Of a DNA stretch of 12,020 nucleotides, positions 1 to 6,522 are shown piece after piece. Under the pieces are notes generated by a model that worked only from the letters and a program-made list of their open reading frames with translations, was not told the DNA's origin and searched no databases. The translations under genes and the position numbers were made by a program. Source of the DNA: Spirochaeta sp. (GTDB lineage Bacteria; Spirochaetota; Spirochaetia; DSM-27196; Alkalispirochaetaceae); contig SKHA01000279.1 of assembly GCA_007117185.1 (NCBI GenBank), positions 1 through 12,020 of the forward strand, read 5' to 3'. Position 1 is the stretch's first letter. The number at the start of each line of letters is the position of its first letter.

Positions 1-414
1 TGCGGCGACCTGCACCGTCAGCACCCCTCGGAGAACTTCGATTATCTGGCGCTGGTGCTGTATCGCAAAGCCCGCTACTACTACAGCAGGGCGATCCTGG
101 GTGAACAGGACGGGTCGCAACCCCTATCGGGGGCCCGGAGCCTCGGCCCGGATATCGACAAGAACTACGGCTACGATGGAGCGCTGTATATGTCGGGGCT
201 GCTGGAGTACCGCTATGGCCCGCGGTCAGACTCTGAACTGCGCCGCAAAGCGCTGGAGAACGCCAAACGGACGGTGGCGCGCATCTTCGGAATGGGTAAA
301 GCCAGCAAGAACAAGCCCGCCGCAATTCTTGATAACGCCCGGGCGGTGTACGATGGGATAGCCAAAGAGCTTGGGCTGAGCGATGCCAACCCGGAAGAAG
401 ACGCCGCGGAGTGA
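1..414 (+). CDS. DUF2225-like protein, C-terminal part (5' end outside window)
   Basis: The frame is open from the first base, so this is the last 137 residues of a gene that starts upstream; the GTG at 55 is an internal valine, not a start. The fragment is helical and rich in Tyr, Arg and Ala. It has a run of tyrosines around residues 25-30, a segment ending in LLEYRYG near residues 68-74, a KASKNKP turn near residues 100-106, and a last helix with AILDNARAVYDGIA. This pattern, with a TPR-like helical tail, resembles the C-terminal half of DUF2225 proteins of spirochaetes and Firmicutes, whose N-terminal cysteine pairs would lie outside the window. The stop overlaps the GTG start of truA by four bases, so the two are probably coupled. 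The biochemical function of the family is not known to me. The family call is from remembered pattern and is moderate; that it is a real gene is near certain. Confidence 0.6.
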   Translation, partial: CGDLHRQHPSENFDYLALVLYRKARYYYSRAILGEQDGSQPLSGARSLGPDIDKNYGYDGALYMSGLLEYRYGPRSDSELRRKALENAKRTVARIFGMGKASKNKPAAILDNARAVYDGIAKELGLSDANPEEDAAE

Positions 415-1178
415 CCGTTCTCGTGCGCCTTGCCTACGACGGCACCGACTTTGCCGGCTATCAGATCCAGCGTGGCCAGAACGTGCGCACCGTACAGGGA
501 GTCATTGAAAAGGCCCTGGCGTCGCTTCACGGTGCCCCGGTGGCCACGGCGTGCGCCGGACGAACCGACACGGGGGTTCACGCGCTGGGACAGTACGTTT
601 CCTTTGACTGGGACCACCCCCGAATCCCGGAGCAGCAGTTCGCTGCGGCTCTGAACAGCCGACTGCCTCCGGATGTCCGCGCCACGAATGCGCGCTTCAC
701 CGCTGACGGCTTTCACGCCCGGTACAGCGCCTGCCAGCGTCACTACCGCTACTACCTGTATACTTCCCAGTGGGACCTGCCGCATCGTCGACGGTACGCC
801 TGGAGGCTGCCGGATGTGCCGGAACTGTCGCGGATGAACGCCGAAGCCGCCCAGCTTGTGGGTACCCACGATTTTTCCACCTTCGCCGCCCGTCGTCGCG
901 GGGAAGACTCCATGACCCGAACGGTCACTGCGGCGGCGTTTTACGCCGACAACGATGAGCAAACCCTGGAGTTCCGAATCAGCGCCGACGGGTTTCTCTG
1001 GCGTATGGTCCGCTCCATCGTTGGCACGCTGGTAGGGCGAGAACGGGATCGCCGGCGAGGGCGGAAGAGCACCAGTGCCATGAGCATCACCGAGATGCTG
1101 GAGCGTCGGGACCGCAGCCTCTGTGGCACCCTTGCTCCCCCCCGGGGCCTTTTCCTGTATGATGTGGAGTACCCATGA
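411..1178 (+). CDS. truA: tRNA pseudouridine(38-40) synthase TruA
   Basis: TruA converts uridines 38, 39 and 40 of the anticodon stem-loop to pseudouridine in many tRNAs. The 255-residue product has the expected N-terminal strand (RLAYDGTDFAGYQ, residues 6-18). The catalytic motif GRTDTGVHA is at 50-58, making Asp53 the nucleophile. HYRYYLY at 111-117 contributes the conserved active-site tyrosine region, GTHDFSTFAA is at 151-160, the core FLWRMVRSIVGTLVG is at 195-209, and the closing APPRGLFLYDVEY is at 242-254. All family landmarks are present, so the enzyme should be active. An Arg-rich stretch after residue 209 (ERDRRRGRK, 211-219) looks about eight residues longer than in typical TruA. 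The GTG start at 411 overlaps the upstream stop by four bases; GGAAGAAG lies about 11 bases upstream. The end overlaps the next gene's ATG by four bases. Confidence 0.97.
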   Translation: MTVLVRLAYDGTDFAGYQIQRGQNVRTVQGVIEKALASLHGAPVATACAGRTDTGVHALGQYVSFDWDHPRIPEQQFAAALNSRLPPDVRATNARFTADGFHARYSACQRHYRYYLYTSQWDLPHRRRYAWRLPDVPELSRMNAEAAQLVGTHDFSTFAARRRGEDSMTRTVTAAAFYADNDEQTLEFRISADGFLWRMVRSIVGTLVGRERDRRRGRKSTSAMSITEMLERRDRSLCGTLAPPRGLFLYDVEYP

Positions 1179-2023
1179 ACCAACTCGACCGGATGTATCG
1201 GATTCTGACGGACTCTCGTGACCTGCTGAGCGGCGGTTATCCCCGGAGCCATGAGCCGCTGCAGGGGCGGGTGGCCCATCTCATACAGGAACTGGACGGT
1301 GGTGAGCATGCCCGGGAGGCGTCGGTCCCGGTCCCGGTTCAGACCTCCAGCGGCGCCTCCCAGGGGACTGCCGCTGCGGCGTTTGCCGAGGAAGCGCAGA
1401 TGGACGAAGACCGGCGATTTGCCCGGCTGTCCCGGGACGAGCGGAAGGAGCGGCTGAGCGCCCTGGAGGCTGCAGTCAGGAGCTGCGAACGCTGTCCCCT
1501 CTCGCTGGGCAGAACCCTGGCTGTTCCGGGGGCGGGGGTCCTGGACCCGCTGGTGATGTTTGTCGGCGAGGGGCCGGGGCGCGACGAGGATACCTCGGGG
1601 CTCCCCTTCGTGGGCGCCGCCGGACAGTATCTGGACAAGTGGATTACCGCCATCGGTCTTGAGCGGGACCGCCATGTATACATCACCAATATCGTCAAGT
1701 GTCGCCCCCCGGACAATCGCGACCCCCGTCCGGAAGAGAGCGACGCCTGCGCTCCCTACCTCTGCGACCAGATTCAGCTGGTGCGCCCGCGAATAATCAT
1801 GACCCTGGGACGAATCAGCATGCGGATGCTTACCGGGACCACCAAGGGGATCACCCGCGTCCACGGGACGTTCTTCACCTGGCACGGTATACCGGTGGTT
1901 CCCACCTTTCACCCCAGCGCGGTACTGCGCAACCCCCAGTGGAAACGGCCGGTCTGGGAGGACCTCAAGGTGGTGCGGAACTGGCTTGTGGACAATACCG
2001 GCCACGCCGCTTCCCGTGGCTGA
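1175..2023 (+). CDS. Family 4 uracil-DNA glycosylase with 4Fe-4S cluster
   Basis: This enzyme excises uracil from DNA at the start of base excision repair. The 282-residue product has a catalytic domain from about residue 95. CERC (Cys104, Cys107), KCRPP (Cys176) and a fourth cysteine 16 residues later (Cys192) match the spacing of the 4Fe-4S ligands of Thermus family-4 enzymes. Motif GEGPGRDED at 131-139, GLPFVGAAG at 142-150, NIVKCRPPDNR at 172-182 and HPSAVLRNP at 246-254 are the uracil-binding and DNA-binding signatures. Residues 1-95 are an extension not needed for the fold: a charged helical N-terminus, then a Val/Pro/Ala/Ser/Gln-rich linker. The ATG start overlaps the truA stop by four bases and is preceded by GGAG (1166-1169) at good spacing. 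Older annotations call this family SPO1 DNA polymerase-related. The neighbour priA is also a DNA maintenance gene. Confidence 0.93.
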   Translation: MNQLDRMYRILTDSRDLLSGGYPRSHEPLQGRVAHLIQELDGGEHAREASVPVPVQTSSGASQGTAAAAFAEEAQMDEDRRFARLSRDERKERLSALEAAVRSCERCPLSLGRTLAVPGAGVLDPLVMFVGEGPGRDEDTSGLPFVGAAGQYLDKWITAIGLERDRHVYITNIVKCRPPDNRDPRPEESDACAPYLCDQIQLVRPRIIMTLGRISMRMLTGTTKGITRVHGTFFTWHGIPVVPTFHPSAVLRNPQWKRPVWEDLKVVRNWLVDNTGHAASRG

Positions 2024-4004
2024 CCACGCCGTCTCTGTTGCCGTTCCGGTACCCCTGGATCGGGTCTACACATACCTTCCCCCGGAGGGCCAGCCGCCGC
2101 CTGAGCTGGGGTGTCGGGTCATCGTGCCCTTTGGCAGACGCACCGTAACCGGGGTGGTGGTGGGCGCTGCGGCGGGAGAGACCCCGGCGACGGTTGAGCT
2201 GAAGCGCATTTCCCGGGTGCTGGATACGATCCCCCTCTTCGACGAGTCCTGGCTGGAGATGGCCCGGTGGGTTTCCCGGATGTACCTGGCCACCCTGGGT
2301 GAGACCCTGGCGGCGATGCTTCCAGGAGCCCGACAACCCAGGGAGTTGCCTCCCCTCGGGGGGGACGAGCCGGGGGCGCCTCTGGAAGCACTGAAGCTTT
2401 CCGCCGAACAGGACGAGGCGATCCGTCAGGTCAGCGCGGAGGTCGCCCCGGGCAGCGAGGGGTGGCATTACCTGTACGGCATCACCGGCAGCGGTAAGAC
2501 CGAGGTATTCCTGCAGGCGGCAACGGAGGTGCTCCGGCGGGAACGGAGCGTCCTCTACCTGGTCCCGGAAATCGCCCTGACCCACCAGCTCTTTGAACAG
2601 ATCTCCCGGCGCTTCGGTACCATTGCGGCGATGCTCCACTCCGGCCTTACGGCGTCGCAGCGCCTCGGCGAGTGGCACCGCATCCGCTCTGGCGAGGCCC
2701 GGCTGGTGATCGGCGCCCGCAGCGCCGTGTTCGCCCCGCTGCAGCGGCTGGGGCTGGTTGTGATCGACGAGGAGCACGAGAGCTCCTATAAGTCCGGTAA
2801 CACCCCCCGGTACCACGCCCGGCAGGTGGGGCTGCATCGCGCGGTGGTAGCCGGGGCCGCCTGCGTCATGGGGTCGGCTACCCCTTCGGCGGAAGCGTGG
2901 CACCTGATGGGGGAGGGGCGGCTGAAACGCCTGGATCTGACCCGCCGTCTCTCCGGTGGGGCGCTGCCGGATATTCGAGTTCTTGATGTCCGCGGCAGCA
3001 GTCGCCTCATCTCCCCGCAACTGGAGAAGGTACTTCGGGAAACGAAGGATCTCGGCGCACAGAGTATCCTCTTCCTCAATCGACGCGGGTTTGCCGGGGC
3101 GTTTCACTGTCGCAGCTGCGGATATCACTTCGACTGTCCCCGCTGTTCCGTGCCCCTGACGTGGCACAAGCAGGACCAGCGGATGGTCTGTCACTACTGC
3201 GGTTACCAGGCGCAACCGGTACACATCTGCCCGCAGTGCAGCTCCCTGGACGTGGGGTACCGCAGCTTCGGTACCGAACGGGTAGAGGAGGAGGTGGCCC
3301 GATTCCTCCCGGAACTGCGTATCGCCCGGCTGGATACCGATTCCACCCGCCGCAAGGGCGCCCTCTCCACCATCCTGGACCGTTTCGCCCGGGGTGAGAT
3401 CGATGTGCTGTTGGGGACGCAGATGGTGGCCAAGGGGTTGAACTTTCCCGGGGTGCGCACCGTGGGGATCGTCATGGCCGATACCGGGTTGAGCCTCCCG
3501 GATTTCCGCGCCGCCGAACGGACCTTCAGCCTCATCGTGCAGGTCGCCGGGAGAGCCGGACGGTTTCGCAGCGACGGAACGGTACTGATTCAGACCCTCC
3601 GTCCGGAACACCCTGCAATCCGTCGCGCCGCGGCGATGGAGCTGGACGGGTTTTATCAGGATGAACTTGCAACTCGCCGGGAGCTTCTCTTCCCACCCTA
3701 CGCCAGGCTCCTTCGCATTCTTGTGCGTGGCCCCCACCGCCAGGAGACCCGGGCCCACGCGGAGCGCCTGGCCGGGCTGGCACGACACCAGGCGCCGCGG
3801 CACGGCCACAGCGGGGAGATCGTCGTCCTCGGCCCCGCCCCGGCGGCGCTGGAGCGGATCCAGCGAAACTGGCGTTTCCAGATCATCCTGCGGTGCACCG
3901 CAGCGGCGCCGATGGCTGCCCTGCCCCGGGGGATTGTGGCCGCCTCGCCCCCTTCCCGGGGCATCTATGTGGAGGTTGATGTAGACCCGGTCAACCTGTT
4001 GTAG
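2016..4004 (+). CDS. priA: Primosomal protein N' (PriA helicase)
   Basis: PriA is a 3'-5' superfamily 2 helicase that recognises stalled forks and reloads the replisome. I choose the GTG at 2016 (662 residues), overlapping the upstream gene by eight bases, because the conserved N-terminus (VAVPVPLDRVYTYLPP) begins shortly after it. A TTG at 1986 would add ten residues unlike the family. In the 662-residue numbering: the 3'-DNA binding domain covers about 1-100, Walker A GITGSGKT 155-162, the DEEH box 251-254, GSATPSAE 286-293, and helicase motifs V and VI include GTQMVAKG 467-474 and QVAGRAGR 509-516. Eight cysteines in four CxxC pairs (365/368, 374/377, 392/395, 405/408) form the two zinc sites inserted in the second helicase lobe. 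The C-terminus ends in the usual DVDPVNLL. It is somewhat shorter than the E. coli protein but lacks nothing obvious. def follows after 13 bases, as in the widespread priA-def-fmt cluster. Confidence 0.97.
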   Translation: MADHAVSVAVPVPLDRVYTYLPPEGQPPPELGCRVIVPFGRRTVTGVVVGAAAGETPATVELKRISRVLDTIPLFDESWLEMARWVSRMYLATLGETLAAMLPGARQPRELPPLGGDEPGAPLEALKLSAEQDEAIRQVSAEVAPGSEGWHYLYGITGSGKTEVFLQAATEVLRRERSVLYLVPEIALTHQLFEQISRRFGTIAAMLHSGLTASQRLGEWHRIRSGEARLVIGARSAVFAPLQRLGLVVIDEEHESSYKSGNTPRYHARQVGLHRAVVAGAACVMGSATPSAEAWHLMGEGRLKRLDLTRRLSGGALPDIRVLDVRGSSRLISPQLEKVLRETKDLGAQSILFLNRRGFAGAFHCRSCGYHFDCPRCSVPLTWHKQDQRMVCHYCGYQAQPVHICPQCSSLDVGYRSFGTERVEEEVARFLPELRIARLDTDSTRRKGALSTILDRFARGEIDVLLGTQMVAKGLNFPGVRTVGIVMADTGLSLPDFRAAERTFSLIVQVAGRAGRFRSDGTVLIQTLRPEHPAIRRAAAMELDGFYQDELATRRELLFPPYARLLRILVRGPHRQETRAHAERLAGLARHQAPRHGHSGEIVVLGPAPAALERIQRNWRFQIILRCTAAAPMAALPRGIVAASPPSRGIYVEVDVDPVNLL

Positions 4005-4017
4005 GTACACTCCCGGG

Positions 4018-4506
4018 GTGATTTCTCTTGTGTATCATCCTGATGAACGGTTGCTGCAGCGAGCTGTGGAGGTCCCCCGGATCAACGAGGAGACAGCTGA
4101 TCTGGCGCAGCAGATGGTTGAACTGATGCGCCTGGAGCGGGGTATCGGTCTTGCCGGTCCGCAGATCGGCCGGATGGAGCGAATATTCGTGGTTCAGGTG
4201 GGCGAGGACGACCCCCGGGTCTTTATCAACCCCCGGATCGTCGCGGTCTCTCCGGAAGAGGGCCCCTACGAGGAGGGGTGTCTCAGTATTCCCGGGGTGT
4301 ACGCCGACGTCACCAGACCTCTGGCGATCACCGTGGAGGGATGGGACGCAGCGGGGAGCCCTCTCCGGATTGACGCGGAAGGACTGCTGGCCAGGGTGAT
4401 CCAGCATGAGTACGATCATCTGGAAGGGGTGCTCTTCTTCGATCACCTGAGCACCCGCAAGCGGGAGCGCCTGCTGCGGTCGTACAAACCGCCGGAACTG
4501 GGATGA
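4018..4506 (+). CDS. def: Peptide deformylase
   Basis: This metalloenzyme removes the formyl group from the N-terminal methionine of nascent proteins. The 162-residue product carries all three family motifs. Motif 1 is GIGLAGPQ (42-49), motif 2 is EEGCLS (85-90, metal ligand Cys88), and motif 3 is HEYDH (130-134, ligands His130 and His134, catalytic Glu131). Motif 1 has Gly47 where most deformylases have alanine (GLAAPQ). The length is normal. The start is GTG at 4018, 13 bases after the priA stop; no strong Shine-Dalgarno sequence precedes it, so translation may rely on coupling. The last four bases overlap the ATG of fmt, pairing the enzyme that removes the formyl group with the one that adds it, a classic arrangement. 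Confidence 0.97.
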   Translation: MISLVYHPDERLLQRAVEVPRINEETADLAQQMVELMRLERGIGLAGPQIGRMERIFVVQVGEDDPRVFINPRIVAVSPEEGPYEEGCLSIPGVYADVTRPLAITVEGWDAAGSPLRIDAEGLLARVIQHEYDHLEGVLFFDHLSTRKRERLLRSYKPPELG

Positions 4507-5462
4507 CCATGCGCATTCTCTTCGCCGGAACGCCGGAAATTGCCCTCTTTTCCCTGGATGCGCTGGAGCAGGCAGGACGCCTTCCGGTGGCGGTGCTGAC
4601 CAACACTGACGCCCCTCAGGGACGAAAGCGGACCCTGGTGGCCCCTCCGGTGAAGCAGTGGGCTGCCGCCCGGAACATACCGGTGCTGCAGCCGGAACGA
4701 CTGGACACCTCGGCCCGGCAGGCGGTGAGGGCCCTGCAACCGGAGATCCTGGTAACGGTGGCGTACGGGCGGATCTTCGGTCCGCGATTTCTGGACCTCT
4801 TTTCCTCAGGGGGGATCAACCTGCACCCCTCTCTTCTGCCGCGCCACCGCGGGCCCAGCCCCATCCAGGCGGCGATCCTCGCCGGAGACGCCCGAACTGG
4901 CGTGAGTGTGCAGCGCCTGGCCCTGGAGATGGATGCCGGAGACGTTCTCGCCTCCCGGGAGGTGGCCCTCACCGGGACGGAGACCGCCCGGGAGCTTCAC
5001 GATGCTCTGGGGGCTCTGGGGGCAACACTGCTGGTCCGGGTGGTCCAGGAGATCGAAGAGGGCAGAGAGCACGGAACCCCCCAGCGAGCCGACGGGGTGA
5101 CCCACTGCTCCTTGATAACCAGGGATGACGGCGCCCTTGACTGGAGTGAGAGCGCGGTGCAGATTGACCGGATGGTCCGGGCCCTTACCCCCTGGCCGGG
5201 TGTTCGCTGTCGCTGGAACGGTACGGAGCTGCACCTTACCCGGACATCGCTGCTGCCGGCGACGATGGACGATACCCCCGGCGTTCCCGCTACTCCGGGG
5301 ACCGTGACCGGTGTAGACAGAACGCGGGGAATTCTGATACAAACAGGTTCCGGCATCATCTGTGTTTCCCGACTGAAGCTGCAGGCTCGCCGGGAGATGG
5401 ACTTTTTATCATTCCTTAACGGGAATTCCACCATCATTGGTAGCGTTTTGGAACAGGCGTAA
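4503..5462 (+). CDS. fmt: Methionyl-tRNA formyltransferase
   Basis: Fmt transfers a formyl group from 10-formyl-tetrahydrofolate to initiator Met-tRNA. The 319-residue product opens with the Rossmann strand RILFAGTPEIA (4-14). The folate and catalytic region is NLHPSLLPRHRGPSPIQ at 106-122. Catalytic residues are Asn106, His108 and Asp144 (in EMDAGDV), at the same numbers as in E. coli. VAYGRIF (87-93) belongs to the catalytic domain. The C-terminal OB-like tRNA-binding domain begins around the TPWPGVRCRW segment and ends with the usual FLSFLNG. The ATG at 4503 overlaps the def stop. A second in-frame ATG at 4509 would give MRILFAGT and is equally possible. The downstream PASTA gene starts only three bases after the stop. 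Confidence 0.97.
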   Translation: MTMRILFAGTPEIALFSLDALEQAGRLPVAVLTNTDAPQGRKRTLVAPPVKQWAAARNIPVLQPERLDTSARQAVRALQPEILVTVAYGRIFGPRFLDLFSSGGINLHPSLLPRHRGPSPIQAAILAGDARTGVSVQRLALEMDAGDVLASREVALTGTETARELHDALGALGATLLVRVVQEIEEGREHGTPQRADGVTHCSLITRDDGALDWSESAVQIDRMVRALTPWPGVRCRWNGTELHLTRTSLLPATMDDTPGVPATPGTVTGVDRTRGILIQTGSGIICVSRLKLQARREMDFLSFLNGNSTIIGSVLEQA

Positions 5463-5465
5463 ATC

Positions 5466-6509
5466 ATGAACATTTTTTCTTTTCTCAAAAAACGGACTCC
5501 CAGGACGGAGCTGCCTCCGGAGCGAAAGCTCTTCCGTTTCACCCTCTGGGCATTCTTCGGGATGTTCGCGCTGCTCTCTCTCTCGGCTCTGGTGGCGTTT
5601 CTCCTCTCCCTGCGCGGGCCCGAGGAAACGGTGGTACCGGATCTGACCAGGCGGGAACTGGTTGATGCGCTGGTGCAGCTGCAGGAACGGGGGCTGTACC
5701 CGATGGTGCAGCTCAGGTACTACTCGGATCCCACCCTGAAGGGTCAGGTGGTCACCCAGAATCCCGCCCCGGGATCGGTTGTCCGGGTAGGCCGGCGGAT
5801 CAACCTCAACGTGAGTCAGGGTTCCATCATCGAGGACGTGGAGGACTACCGCGGGATGTCCCTGCAGGAGGTTCAGGCGGAGGTTCAGGCGCTGGGGTCG
5901 GGGAGTACCCGAATCCTCTTCATGGGAACCGTTTCCAACGTCTTTGACGATGCTCCCCCGGGGACGGTGATTGCCCAGAATCCACCGGCGGGGACGCGCC
6001 TGTCCGGGTCTACTGCACTGGACCTGGTGGTCAGCCGAGGACCGGACATTGAGACGATCTCCCTGCCCACCTACCTGGGTCTGGACTGGGAAGAGGCGGT
6101 ACAGGTGCTTTCCCGGGACAACGTCCCCTTCGTCTTTCGTCTTGAAGCTGACCGGACCCCCGGTCGATCCGGTGTGGTGGTGGGACAAAGCCCCGACGCC
6201 GGGCAGGAAGTGAACGTGGGAACACCGGTGCAGCTGGTCGTCCGAGAGGAGCTGAACCCTCCCGGGGGATACCGCTTCGGCATCTTTGACCGCACCCTGC
6301 CCACCTACTCCGTCTCGGTGGAGCTCAGCGCCGTTGCGGTGAATCCCGACGGCGAAACCTCGACTCTGTTTTCGATGAATCATCCCGGTGGGCGCGTCGC
6401 GTTCCCCTACGAGCTGGAAACGGGATCGATGATCATCCTGTATCGTTTTGATACCGAGGTGATTCGCTACCCCGTGCTTGAACAGCTGCCGCAGAACGCG
6501 GACCAGTAA
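5466..6509 (+). CDS. Membrane-anchored triple-PASTA protein without kinase domain
   Basis: The 347-residue product has a short basic cytoplasmic tail (1-24: Lys8, Lys9, Arg10, Arg13, Arg20, Lys21, Arg24) and one transmembrane helix (about 26-49). The positive-inside rule then places the rest in the periplasm. Three PASTA repeats follow, at about 53-118, 119-192 and 195-261. Each ends in the typical strand pattern, for example VVTQNPAPGSVVRVG, VIAQNPPAGTRL and VVGQSPDAGQEVNVG. Residues 262-347 form an extra C-terminal domain of unknown type, with a beta-rich look. PASTA repeats in other bacteria bind peptidoglycan fragments or regulate penicillin-binding proteins and Ser/Thr kinases. There is no kinase or transpeptidase domain here. 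In Bacillus the kinase PrkC with PASTA repeats sits in the operon that begins priA-def-fmt, so the location is suggestive. A cell-wall sensing or divisome role is inference. The start has only a weak AGG at good spacing. Confidence 0.92.
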   Translation: MNIFSFLKKRTPRTELPPERKLFRFTLWAFFGMFALLSLSALVAFLLSLRGPEETVVPDLTRRELVDALVQLQERGLYPMVQLRYYSDPTLKGQVVTQNPAPGSVVRVGRRINLNVSQGSIIEDVEDYRGMSLQEVQAEVQALGSGSTRILFMGTVSNVFDDAPPGTVIAQNPPAGTRLSGSTALDLVVSRGPDIETISLPTYLGLDWEEAVQVLSRDNVPFVFRLEADRTPGRSGVVVGQSPDAGQEVNVGTPVQLVVREELNPPGGYRFGIFDRTLPTYSVSVELSAVAVNPDGETSTLFSMNHPGGRVAFPYELETGSMIILYRFDTEVIRYPVLEQLPQNADQ

Positions 6510-6512
6510 AGA

Positions 6513-6517
6513 GGAGG
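6513..6517 (+). promoter_or_regulatory. Shine-Dalgarno sequence that fixes the ileS start
   Basis: A perfect GGAGG lies five bases before the GTG at 6523, between the PASTA gene stop (6507-6509) and ileS. It is the strongest ribosome binding site inside the block. It argues for GTG 6523 as the ileS start and against the TTG at 6478 inside the PASTA gene. Confidence 0.85.
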
Positions 6518-6522
6518 ATCGC

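Noticed and set aside
1986..2015. Earlier TTG start for priA
   Set aside because: It adds ten residues not typical of PriA and increases the overlap with the glycosylase gene.
1965..4010. 681-codon open frame on the - strand, antisense to priA
   Set aside because: It mirrors priA almost exactly, has a Pro/Arg/Gly/His-rich composition with no recognisable motif, and is what high G+C third positions produce on the opposite strand.
6478..6522. Earlier TTG start for ileS
   Set aside because: The 15 extra residues lie inside the PASTA gene, and GGAGG at 6513-6517 points to GTG 6523.
6507..6522. T-box or other amino-acid-responsive leader for ileS
   Set aside because: Only 13 bases separate ileS from the upstream stop, too few for any riboswitch or T-box.
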